From Aurelia coerulea (lineage: Eukaryota > Cnidaria > Scyphozoa > Semaeostomeae > Ulmaridae): a DNA stretch of 64,000 nt. Below the pieces are notes generated by a model. The model was not told the origin of the DNA and did not search any database. It worked only from the letters and a program-made list of their open reading frames with translations. A program made the translations under genes and the position numbers. Location: assembly GCA_039566865.1 (NCBI GenBank), contig CM076958.1, forward strand, positions 1,550,001-1,614,000, given 5' to 3'. Positions 34,081 to 44,900 of this stretch are shown here, piece after piece (position 1 is the stretch's first letter; every line of letters begins with the position of its first letter).

Positions 34081-35830
34081 GACAAAGCGACTTGGCAGCC
34101 TTGAGAATAGATTTCACACTTTCAACACAGCCAACCATAATGTTTCGCACTCTCTGTTTATTTTGATTTGATTGAGTGCACTCAAGAGGTGTGAAATCTA
34201 TTCTTCAGAAAGACAAATCGCTTTGTCATTTCGGAGACCTGAATCTTTTGTTTTACAACATTTGCCTTTGGTTAGCAGGGTGGATTTTATGAGCGAAAGA
34301 ATCAGGCATTGAGTGATGGTAAATAGACCGCGTATACCAAAATTGCAAAAATTGCTGAGTCATGACGATAGCTTACGCCAATCTGATTGGCTGTTATTCA
34401 AACTGCACACATGATTTTGTAACCTCGCAAAGGGCTAAGCGTAGCTGACATAGCCTCGTATTTCTGAATTTGATTTCTGATCACATGAAAACAAACTGAT
34501 CACATGAAAGTAGACAGACCCCCAGCGGAGAATCGCTATTTACCATGGCTCAATGCCTTTAACTAAATCACAAACAAGAAACAGAGCTAGCATAAGTTCT
34601 TGCTTGATTGCGCTGAAGTTGTGAAGTATATTCTTCAGAACCGACAAGCGCCTTGTCTTGTCGGAGAGCTGAATATTTTATTTGACAAAATTCACGCTTA
34701 GTTCTTCCAGTTCTAAAAGTGACCCTTCTGAGAGCTCTACAGGTCACCGACAAAATGCGCTCCGAAATTTTCACCGTCCGACGTTTTCGGATTTTAATTT
34801 AGCTCACAAAATTCAATTAATCTAAAGTTGCTGGACATTGGATAATGGCAGTGGGCTTCAATTATCTTAATAGCTTTTAGCTTAATTATTTGGCGTTTCT
34901 AAGCTCTTAAGCAAGCATTATTCTGTTGTGACTCGTTGTCGCACTGCCCTTCTTATGACAAAACCATTCCTCATTCGCTCGTTCAACTTCAATTAATTAG
35001 CTACCAAGTCAGATAAATTTGTTGTCGCTGAAACCAATCTCGCGCGTGGTCAGTTTTGCCTAGGCTGTGTAAAATTAACCTAGTATATTCTGTTTGATTT
35101 TGCCTAATTTCAATCTTACTTAATCTCTTGCGCGTATTTTAATTCAACATATATTAAACGGAGAAACCTCAAGCCTGAATTTTTCGGCGAAAAACGTCTG
35201 GAGGTCATTTATGTGTCAGCACACCAGGAATATAGAAAACAATATATGCTATAGTTACAAACGTTTTCAGGATCCCTTAAGAACCAAGTCAATATTTTGG
35301 CTAATATTTATCCATGAGGTTCTTGGTCGTGTGGATTCTACTTTCCGCTACACGTCACCAAATTCTTATCTTCCAGAGAGAAAGCATATGTTCGCAAATT
35401 GCGCGGTGACCGCGAAGTAAATATAGAAATTGTATTAACATAAATTTAGAAAGGCTTAATGTGCGAGGCGTTTTTTCGAACAGTCTTTTCATGTTGATGT
35501 GGAGAGCACATGTGTGAGTAGCAGATAATGAGATGAAAATCTTGTTCAAGTAGAGAGAGATTGTAAGTGTGGGAATCAGTTCTCGATTTGTTTGAAAGAG
35601 CAAGTGTGGATTTGTGAAACAAATGATACGAAGTAACAAAGCGATTTGACAGCCTCAGGATTAGATTTCACACCTTCAAGGCAGCTGATCATATTTTTTG
35701 CTTTCTCTCTTTAGTTTGATTTGATTGAGTGCACTCAGAGGTGTAAAATCTATTTTCCATAAAGGCAAATCACTTTGTGTTTTTGGAATCCTGAATACTT
35801 TGTGTCACGCCATTTGCCCTTGCTATTTGT
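34081..35830. repeat. region with dispersed-family copies (about 180 bp each)
   Basis: TTGATTTGATTGAGTGCACTC, preceded by AGATTTCACA and followed by GTGAAATCTATTCTTCAGAA and CCTGAATCTTTTG, occurs at 34090-34270. It recurs at 35660-35825, with a partial copy near 34600. A related 5' half lies at 8900-8990. The interior of each copy is weakly palindromic. The remaining sequence in this span is unassigned. Confidence 0.5.
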
Positions 35831-36352
35831 AAGTTAATGTATAATTTCATGTTTTTTGGTGATGTTTGGATTTGAAAAATTTAAATGCTGGCATCGTGTG
35901 GGCAGGAATTTTCAACCAGCTTTGATGCCGTTTGTAAATTCTGTCGGCAAGAAAGCATTGGCGTGTGCCGTAATACAAGATCACAAGTTACAATCACAGT
36001 GTATAGACTAATTACGATGCGAAAGTTGATCCAACTAAAGTTAGTCATCCCTTTAGAGTTATGGATGCTTTCACCTGGAAGATCTTTTTAAAAATGCCAG
36101 GAGAAGGATAGCAATTTTTGCAGCACCGGGGAAGAGAGTTTCGCAAAGAATACTTTTACATCTTTATTGCTAAGACGTTATTGTTTGTGCCCCAGCTTTT
36201 GCTTTGCAGACAACCATTTCGTTGGCGGCCATCTTCGTGGACCAGCAAAATGGCAACACCAAAGAAACCATAACAAGATATATTCACAATGCATGCCGGT
36301 TGCAAGGCCCCTTTAAATTATCAGTCATTGGGCAGTGTTAAAGATACACGTT
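35831..36352. other. unassigned spacer
   Basis: Nothing recognised. Confidence 0.35.
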
Positions 36353-36850
36353 TATGTAGACGATTTTTTGGCGACCAGCGGGTGGTAAAGGCCTTGTGGC
36401 TATTACTGTCTGTTGCAGAATCCGTTGTGGCCTCGAATTGTTCCTAGTATTGTTTATGTTTGTTATGAAACGTTTAAGATATCAACGTAAGATATGGACG
36501 ATTTTGATGACTAGCAGACGGTATGGCTCTTGTGGTCAATGCTGTCTGTTGCCAAATCGATCGTGGCCTCAAATCATTCCTAGCGTTGTTTTTTGTTGTC
36601 ATAAAATGTTAAAAATAGCAAGCTGATATGTAGACGATTTTTTGGGCAACCAGTAGATGGTAGTGGCCCAGTGGCGAGTGATGTCGGCTGCTGTAGAATC
36701 GCTCATGGGCTGAAGTCTTTTCTAGCATTGTTTGTCGTTTTCTTAGAAACTCTAATGAGTTGGTTGGCGGTTATGAAAACGTCATTACTATATAGACGAC
36801 AAATTAGCACTTGCAATGACGTTTTCCCTTCGAGGTGGTCTGGTGATTAA
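36353..36850 (+). repeat. degenerate array, unit about 140-160 bp, with YVDD-like codons
   Basis: TATGTAGACGATTTTTTGG starts at 36353. Variants are near 36493, at 36627 (YVDDFLG) and at 36789 (YIDD). Shared trailing phrases include GACCAGCGGG, TGGCCTCGAATTGTTCCTAG and CATTGTTT. Two further Y-L/V-D-D strings lie at 37922 and 38014 beyond a LINE insertion, so the array was probably longer and was split. Confidence 0.5.
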
Positions 36851-37339
36851 GATCTTAAACGAATGAATCAATGCAAGCGTGCATTGTGATTTATACAGGT
36901 TCGGAAACGTTCTTTTCATTTTGTATTTTTTGTGCGGTGGAAATATTCAACAGCAATGTACATGATTGATTCACGAACTGCCCTGTTGAATAGAAAAGCC
37001 GAAAATTTATAATATTTTGAAATAAGATATATCTATGTTAGATAATGAAGGAAAACAGAAAGTCGGACTATAATCAGAATCCGGTGCTTTTAGTGACATT
37101 TTGAATGCGGGTAAAGCTCTTGTCTGTCTTAATTCCTACATTTAGATTGTTCAACAGATTTTCCCCGCTGTCCTCCTCTTGCACATCCTCTCATGAAACT
37201 TAAAAACGCTGTCATTCCAAAAATGATCATGATATCAAAATGCTGTCTCTGGGAATATGGCAAACTACACAAAGTTCCTTTCAAGCAATTCAGTTGAGAG
37301 AACAGAGCAATATCATTTCGCACATTTGATTTTAAACTT
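36851..37339. other. unassigned spacer
   Basis: Nothing recognised. Confidence 0.35.
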
Positions 37340-37770
37340 TTGCAAAGATTCTATTCAAGGAAGGAGTCCCTTTAACGTCCTGAAGACAGAGCTATTTCAA
37401 TGATCGATACGTCGAGGATAAAAGACGAATGGTCAAATAGTTTCCTTCATGTTGGACAACTTGTCATGTTTGATCGTGCAGTTATGACCTTTAAGATCAT
37501 GAACAGATTCCGCCCAGAAAATCTCTGGAATAAATTTCAACAAATATCCCAATACGCCAGTTATGACAGGCGATTCTGCAAAGATCTTCAGATCTCAAGG
37601 TACAATCTGGAGTATGCCAAAAAAGGATTTTCCTATTCAGCTCTGCAGGCCTGAAATGCAATTCCTATAGGTATCAGAGAGCTTCCTACCTTGTGCTGAT
37701 TTAAAAGTAACTACAAATACATTTGATGAGCTGAATTAGCCTTCAATGTTTTTCTTTTTGTTTATATATA
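37340..37770 (+). pseudogene. LINE C-terminal remnant with in-frame stops
   Basis: The frame encodes VGQLVMFDRAVMTFKIMNR, then LWNKFQQISQYASYD, then SRYNLEYAKKGFSYSALQA. Past a stop it continues NAIPIGIRELPTLC and FKSNYKYI. This is the conserved tail of a LINE polyprotein. A TGA replaces the expected Trp codon near 37651, and a second stop replaces a residue before FKSNY. It sits between two pieces of the YxDD-like array. Confidence 0.75.
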
Positions 37771-38827
37771 ATATCAATTGATAGAACTGTATATTTTGTA
37801 GTATTAATAGCTGAAGGGATATTGTGTCTAAATGATTTTGAAATGCCTTTGCTGTCGCCCAGTAGATTGCGCCGTGTTTTCGTTGCTGTTTTGAAGTAAG
37901 TCGAGTGACCGAATGTTTATGTATTTAGACGATGCAATACCGCCAACAGGAACTTTTGTCATTCATGGTAAACCATCCATTGAATCGTTTAGCATGTTCA
38001 TGAACATCATTACTATGTAGATGATTTCGTAATGAGCATTACTACGATAAACACTCTCGTTATTTGGTAAACAAAATTACAATGTCTGGGCTCATCATAA
38101 TTTATTCTGTCATTGATTGTTCTCTTTCAATGAATTGGTTCGTCTGGTGAAGGATAGTTCCATGCAAAAAAACTATTAAGCGAGAATATTGATATTTGAT
38201 ATAACTTGGGTTTATTACGATCGCATAGAAATGAGTAGAAATTTGTGGAGTTAAAGACTCGAGCAAGCTTCCTGTGGAACTACGATATTTTAGTTCCTCT
38301 CATAAAAAAATTAACGCAAAATGCGATATGATGGAAATCATTACATATTTAAGAAGTTTAGAGCTCGAACCGGCATCCTGTGGAACTACAATTGTTTAAT
38401 TTGCAGTAACTTTTAACAAATTATCACAGCTCACAGAGGAATTATTGGGCAATTTGGTAATGTAAAATGAATGGAGGACTGCTTTTGCAAAAACTGCAGG
38501 AAGCCTGTTCGCTGTACGGCGAATAATGTCACCATTTCAACATAATTAAATTCGAAGGAAATCCATAGGTTGATTTGGGAAATTTTCGTTGTTTTAGAAG
38601 AACAGTGAAATAGGTAATTTTTTAGACGCATTTTAGTTTTTATCATTTGCAGAGAAAATCAAACTTTGATTCCATCCATATGCGTTGTAACATCCTCAAA
38701 GGTGCTCACAAAATTTTAATTGATGCAAGAACAATTTCGAATCTTTTCCCCGTCGCATTTCTAGAGTTTAATTCACATTTAATATGTCGTCTTTGATGCT
38801 AAATTAGCTAACTTTGCAGTTAAATGC
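37771..38827. other. unassigned spacer, first part probably the continuation of the split array
   Basis: YLDD (37922) and YVDDFV (38014) strings suggest array remnants up to about 38110. The two GTGGAACTACRAT phrases near 38275 and 38380 mark a local duplication of about 105 bp. No gene. Confidence 0.4.
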
Positions 38828-38912
38828 GAAGGTGCTGTTCGCGTAGCATCTTGGTATCACATTCGAAACTCCTATGCTATCCCGAGATGCACCGCGAACA
38901 GCGCCTTCGCAA
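38828..38912. repeat. imperfect hairpin (CGAAGG-GCTGTTCGCG arms)
   Basis: CGAAGGTGCTGTTCGCG...AGCATCT is matched by AGATGCACCGCGAACAGCGCCTTCG in inverted orientation. It is probably a small fold-back. Confidence 0.65.
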
Positions 38913-39062
38913 TTGATTGCGGAATGGTCTATTGAACTTGATCGTGCCACATCGCTCGCATCGCACCACAACATCGGCTCAAGTGTGAATCCACCTGTGT
39001 GCGTTTACTGTGTTGAAGACCATGTTTCAGCGTGGATCATTTCTGGGTTGACATGTGCACAG

Positions 39063-39137
39063 TTCATTCATTCCTTCATTCATTCATTCATTCCTTCATT
39101 CATTCGTTCATTCATTCATTCATTCCTTCATTCATTA
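39063..39137. repeat. (ATTC)n microsatellite
   Basis: About 18 ATTC/CTTC tetranucleotides. Confidence 0.9.
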
Positions 39138-39885
39138 CCTTATTCTAAGCAGGCTGGAAAAATTTCAAGTCATTTCTATCGATTTTAGGCCCACTATGTA
39201 TGCTGTACCTCCCTAGTTTAGCATGGACGGCAAAGTGAATTGCTAAGCATAGCTTCCAAATCTTTAACTTGGTGTAAAAAGGTGGGTGTAAACTTCTGTG
39301 ATCTATTTCTTCTGATTGAGTGACTTGAAACAAACTTTAATTACTTATCTTTAATTCTACCGTTGGACTTTTCAAAAGTTTTGAATATTTTTCGAAATTT
39401 CAGGGTATGTTACATTTCAACACAATTGAGGGTGTGACGTCATCCAATTTCTAAATCATAAACCAGAAAAGTGACGGACTTTTGCTTGATACCATATTGT
39501 AGACATCCATAAACTATGGTTTACTTCGAAATTATTTCATGTTGCTTCAAATAGTTTAGAAATTACGATGGTTTTAAGTTTTTTTGAAAATTTTTCTTGA
39601 ATTCTTGAAAAAGTAGACAAACACTCTCATTCTAAAAATATTGAAGATTTTAGAAAAGTCCAACGGTAGAATTATAGAGAAATAGCTAAAGTTTCTTTGA
39701 ATTTATTCAGTTCAAAGAAATAAGTAACTGAATTTTACACCAGCCTTTTTAAAGATTTGGAACCTATGCTGAATTGCTAGGCATCCGGAAAATCACCCTT
39801 CCATATTTTGACCTCACCCGACCAAGTTTAACTTCAATCATCTAACGGAATCCATATAAGCCGCTCGCCCACTTACCCCACACGG
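39138..39885 (+). mobile_element. SINE-like dispersed repeat, copy 3, interrupted by AGCATAGG copy D
   Basis: The left half (CTTATTCTAAGCAGGCTGGAA to GAATTGCTA) and right half (from the duplicated GAATTGCTA to AAGCCGCTCGCCCACTTACC) join into one copy of the family at 13505-13742. The 525-bp element inserted into it later. This gives a relative age: SINE first, DNA element second. Confidence 0.7.
39246..39770. repeat. 525-bp AGCATAGG element, copy D, complete
   Basis: It is bracketed by the perfect 9-bp direct repeat GAATTGCTA (39237-39245, 39771-39779). Its ends are AGCATAGCTTCCAAATCTTT and AAAGATTTGGAACCTATGCT. Orientation of the asymmetric centre is opposite to copies A and C. No coding frame. 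Confidence 0.92.
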
Positions 39886-40445
39886 TTGGGGTTGTAATGC
39901 GGTCAATGAAATTATGTTTTCGTTAGGAATGACTCATAACAGGCCCCCCAACGCGAAACATTACCCCAGCCGGTAAGCAATTCACTGGTAGTAAACATGC
40001 CGCATTGAAATGATGAATTGAATTTTGTTTTTCGCTTCATTCGCGCAATTATTGACAATGTCGTAACCGCAATTAAAAATTTAGAAGCAAGGCCACGCTT
40101 TCTGTATTCCTTAATGAATAACATTTAATTATTGAAAACTTGCGTATTATTGATTTGACTCCTGTGGGGTTGTTATGGTTTGCTGTGTTATTCGTGTTTC
40201 ATGTTCGAGTCAAGCAGTAAACACGCTTGGCAAAGACCTGCCTCATGAGATGACTAGTGACTTCATCAGATTCAAAGTGGTGATATCATTGTTTGACGTG
40301 TCTTTGATTCGGTGGTAGTTTCGGACAAAGCTTGAGAGGAAAGGAGGGGTCTCTTGACAATGATATGTTAGCTAGCTATATCCAGAAGACTAAGCTTTGG
40401 TAAGATGGTATGCGTTTTTACCGATGTCATTTGTACGCTGCCTCT
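39886..40445. other. unassigned spacer
   Basis: Nothing recognised. Confidence 0.35.
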
Positions 40446-40690
40446 TTTTTCATTTATTACTTATTTTAAGTCGGCCGGAAAGATTTTTGCGTATTTCTAG
40501 CTAATTTAGGCTACTATGCATGCCACATCCAGGCATGCGACCCCACCCCTAGCTTAACGTCCTTCCGAGAGACGGTAAAATGTGTTGCTTGGTCATGCTT
40601 TCCGGATTTTGACCTCACCCGAGCAAGCTTAACTTTAGTTACCCAACAGAAACTGTATAAGCCGCTCTTGACCACTCACCTCTCTCACAC
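40446..40690 (+). mobile_element. SINE-like dispersed repeat, copy 4
   Basis: It matches copies 1 and 3 over its length. It has CTTATTTTAAGTCGGCCGG, ATGCATGCCACATCCAGGC, GGTCATGCTTTCCGG and TAAGCCGCTCTTGACCACTC. Confidence 0.6.
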
Positions 40691-40719
40691 CGCTTTGATA
40701 CATAATTGTCTTTAATGGG

Positions 40720-41370
40720 AGCAAAGTTACCAACAAGGTTTTGAGTAGAAATAAAAACTTCTGAGCAGGGTAGGAATGTACTAATGAAGGCTGCGAAGAA
40801 AAGCAAACATTGATTGGTAAGATTATTTAATGAAAGTAACTTTAAAGTAGCGGATATTTTTAATGGTGGTACTTTTTATGCTTTAGTGGGAGTAAAGTCA
40901 CCAACCAGGTTTTGAGTAGAAATAAAGACTTTTCTGAGCAGGGTAGGGATGTGCTAGTAAATGCTTCGTAGAAAGCAAACATTGGCTGATTGGCAAGCAC
41001 ACTCAATGAAAGTAACTTTAAAGTAGCGGATGTTTTTAATGGTGGTATTTTGTATGCTTTAGTAGGAGTAAAGTTACCAACCAGGTTTTGAGTAGAAATA
41101 AAGACTTCTGAGCAGGGTAGGGATGTTCTAGTAAATGCTTCGAAGAAAGCAAACATTGGCTGATTGGCAAGCACACTCAATGAAAGTAACTTTAAAGTAG
41201 CGGATGTTTTTAATGGTGGTACTTTGTATGCTTTAGTGAGAGTAAAGTTACCAACCAGGTTTTGAGTAGAAATAAAGACTTTTCTGAGCAGGGTAGGGAT
41301 TCACTAGTAAATACTTTGTAGAAAACAAAAATGGGCTGATTGGCAAGCACACTCAATGATGGCCACTTTG
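40720..41370. repeat. tandem array, period about 175 bp, four units
   Basis: GAGTAAAGTTACCAACCAGG recurs near 40720, 40890, 41067 and 41241. The neighbouring phrases TTTTGAGTAGAAATAAAGAC and AACTTTAAAGTAGCGGAT recur with it. On the minus strand two units read through as a 106-codon frame (SVLANQPMFAF repeated). Small indels between units make real coding unlikely. Confidence 0.9.
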
Positions 41371-41571
41371 AATTAGCTATAGTGAGTCAAAAAAGCATTG
41401 GCTGTAGGATGAACATTAAGAATTTCGCGCCAAGAGGTTATGTTCATTTTTTTTTTCATTTAATATTCACATTTAATATTTACAATGATAAAGGCCTTAT
41501 GAATAAAAACCTACAGCCTATAAAACTTCATTATTGCTGTTCTTCCAGGGATTTGTGTTTGGCTTGAGAGT

Positions 41572-41690
41572 CTAGCTCTTTAGATGCGTTTTAAGTTGTT
41601 TTTTAAAACGATCAAGTGTCGGTAGCTCACGAATTTCGGCAGGTGTATCATTCCATGACTTGAGAGCTGCATCTATTGCGCTTTTGTGCA
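41572..41690 (-). pseudogene. LINE C-terminal remnant
   Basis: The minus strand encodes ALKSWNDTPAEIRELPTL, then DRFKKQLKTHLKS and a stop. This is the W-N-x-x-P-x-x-I-R...FKxxLKxHL ending of LINE reverse-transcriptase proteins. The open frame continues to 42042 but loses similarity and runs antisense over LGR exon 1. Confidence 0.65.
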
Positions 41691-41811
41691 ACCAAAATAA
41701 AATGTCCCGAGAGTATCTCCTAAAAACTAACTTTTTCATTTTTTCACAGATACATAATGTGATATTGGACTCATAACAACTCCTCAAGATTCTTGTTAAA
41801 TCAAATTGAAA

Positions 41812-41969
41812 ATGAAGAGAGGACCAAGACCCGTTCGTTGGCTTCTTTTGATCGTTGTCCTCGTTCTGATGAAAAATGAATTTAACGTCAAGAGTGAGAC
41901 CCCTTCTAATTGCAATGGTGCAAATTGCGAAAACAACAAGAAGCTCAAGAAAACAGTTATGAAGAAACT
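41812..41969 (+). CDS. LGR exon 1: start codon, signal peptide, N-terminal flank
   Basis: The ATG at 41812 opens 52 codons. They begin MKRGPRPVRW and then LLLIVVLVLM, a basic n-region and hydrophobic core typical of a signal peptide. Next comes a short Cys pair (NCNGANC) and a Lys-rich stretch. The exon ends with two bases of a Leu codon at GTAAGT, so phase 2 fits exon 2. The full four-Cys N-cap of many LRR receptors is not seen. Another small exon before 44092, or an untranslated exon upstream, cannot be excluded. Confidence 0.7.
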
Positions 41970-44900
41970 GTAAGTTGACTTTTTCTTTATTTTCATATTT
42001 TTTATGATCATAAAAATTATAACATAATCTACATACAATCAACAGATTACACAGCGATACGACAGCGAGTATAGAATATCATAACAACCCTTCGGCCATT
42101 TACAATAAACTCAAAGCCTGAATCAAAATAGACATTCAGGGGATTTAAAGGCTGGCTGTCACGCATCTGATTGGCTGTAACAAAGTCAGAGCTCAACACA
42201 ACAGAAGTCTTTGTGAATCTGTGTATTTAGAGCAAAGGGGTGCTAATTGTTAGCATTTTCTGCGGTCGTAGAAAATCAGTAGGATCGGCTGCCATTCTAT
42301 TCTCATATTCCTCGTATTGTCATTATAACCCAATCAGATGCGTGACAGACTGCCTTTAAATGAATAGCAAGCTATGCAAGCTTGTCATTTTTTAGCGCAA
42401 GGCGTTCCAGAAATGTTCTTCTGTTTGCAGAGCTGCTGTGGAGGAGCTTTAGCTTTGATATCCTCATCTTTAGATTCGTCTCTTTAAAAGAAGATCAACC
42501 GAGAATGTTATTTCCAGCACTATTAAATAATTCCAGCTTTCCAGCTTTGATATGACCACAAATGAATCTTTGATGTTTTCATCAAGGCAATATATGCATG
42601 GATCTAGGAACACCTGGCTCTTACTTTCTTCATCAAAGATTATCTTCTTTACGTTTAGCAAAGCTAGAACAGTTAAGATTAATTAGTTTTTTAAGCGGCA
42701 TAATCCTAAACTTTGAGCAGATTTAAAGTTATCTTAATGCTGTTGTAAATATATGCTTAAAGCGATCGAGTTTATATTGTAGCATCGGTTTGGAAACGGA
42801 AAAGGCGTGAACAGCCTTGAAATGATCCTTGTTATCAAGATAAACCTGTTGGTTCAGGGCACACAGGCAGCAGATCGGATCTGTTTGATAACATTTGAAA
42901 TGTTACGATCTTAGCGACGATGCAAATGATATGAAACGTTAGAAGTTAAAAAATTGCTAGCTAGCTAAGGAGACAATCCAAATTTTCACTGAAAAGAGAA
43001 GGATCACTGCGTAGGAGCTCAGGCGTGAAACAGTTTGAATTTTTACTTGAATAATGGTGGCATTCTAGCGAAATTGTGAGGAGGCAAGAACGAAGGAAAA
43101 GCAAAATTATCAAGGTTTTCTTGGAGGACAAAACAACGCACCTAAAAGAAACCATAATTACTTCGCAGCCCCGAAGTCGACCTTCGTATGATAAAAAAAT
43201 CGTTCTGGCCTAGATTCTGCTCGCTTTGCGTTTAATTCAGCATGCAAAGGCTCATGGTTAACAATTTTTCCCTTAAAGGCAGTCTATCACGTGTCTGATT
43301 GGCTGACAAAGTAAGAGCTGAACACAACACATTTCTGTGTGAATCTATGAGTTTAAAACAAAGGAGGGCTGATCGTTCTCATTTTCTACGACTGCAGAAA
43401 GTCAGTAGGATCAGCAGCCATTCAAGTTTCCTATCCTTTGTATTGTCAATATCACCCAATCAAATGCGTGACAGACTGCCTTTTACCCAAATTTCAGAAA
43501 ATTGTGTTTCTTTTGGCAGTGTAAGATGAATACATTCCTTCTTGCTCTAAATCAGTGCCAGATGCTTTTGACGTCATTCTCATTGTGAATTAAAATTTGT
43601 TTATAAAGCTACACAAATCCAACATGAATAATTTACAGAACTATAGACATCGAAAGATCCATTCGAAATTATACAAATATTATTTTTGAATCTTTAAAAG
43701 CAATTTCTTTCATTAGATAGTGAACTATTCATGTTTTTTTACAAAGACACCGTGGGATTCTTCTATTTTTAGCGGGATATGATAATGTTTGACGTCACTT
43801 CTATGATTTCTTGACGTTTGTCGCCAACGGCTTCCAAATTACTTGGTAAGATATCAAAACAAGTAGTTACATAACTCACACTCAAAATTATATCAAAACA
43901 TTTCCTATTACTGTACAGTGTCAAAGCATTTTTGAGTGACCTGGGGAAATTCTAAACTGCAAATTGCGGAACTTTCTTAACATTATCAATCCAGGTAGCA
44001 AGGCTTCCTAACTTTCGAAAATGGAGCCTACAGTTTCTAATAAGCAGTTTTATGAAAAATGTATCTGCAACACATGTTTGTTTCTTTTTAGGGACTTGTC
44101 GTATCAAAACCTAGAGCAAGTTCCTACAGCAATCTTAGATGAGCAGAAGGCTACCCTTGAAGTATTGTAAGTATAAATAACAGTAAATTTGATTGCCAAT
44201 TGAATATTGTGTTTGCAAGAGAAACAAGAGAGGCATTGAGATAAAATCCTATCACCTGTTGTCGCAGCTTGTAGAAAGGCATATAGCACTTGACATGTTT
44301 TAATTGATAATTTTGTTGCAGGTTCCTTCTTGATGGATCTCTCAAAACCTTTTGATTCCATTCCACATGATTAATAATAGTCAAACTTATGGCTTCAATG
44401 ATTTTGCATCACTCACGATTTGGTAGTAGCCAAACTCCATGCATACGGCTGTGATTAAAATGCACTGGTTCTAGTCTATTTCTATCTGAAAAAACGGAAG
44501 CAGAATGTGCAGATAGGTAAAGCACATATGCCTTTTCAATATATTGTATCAGGAGTACCCCAAGGATCAGGTTTAGGTCCTTTTTTCAATTTCTATACAA
44601 ATAATCTTTTTTATTTCATAAAGCGAGCGAACATGTACAATCCTACAGTTATCCTGATGATGATACGTTAAACGATACTTAACGTTAGCTTACTTTTTCA
44701 TGTTGGAAAGTGAAGCAGGTAGCGATGTATCTTGGCTTGAGCAAAATGAAATTGATCGCTTTTCCAGACAAATTCCCTGAACCTTTTGTTGAAAAAGATC
44801 AGACAAATACTTGTGGCATAAATATAATTTCCACGGATATTTTGTCAATTCTGAAGAAGCTATCGAAAGTTTTAGGAATAACATTAGAGTACATATGTGT

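Noticed and set aside
17690..38110. Diversity-generating retroelement or retron
   Set aside because: YxDD-like strings suggested RTs, but the arrays have stops, no full RT domain, no template/variable repeat pair and a metazoan context.
40860..41180. 106-codon minus ORF with internal repeat
   Set aside because: It is generated by the 175-bp tandem array. Indels between units would break it.
41572..42042. 156-codon minus-strand ORF
   Set aside because: Only its last 40 codons look like protein (a LINE tail). The rest runs antisense over LGR exon 1, which has the better signal peptide and splice evidence.
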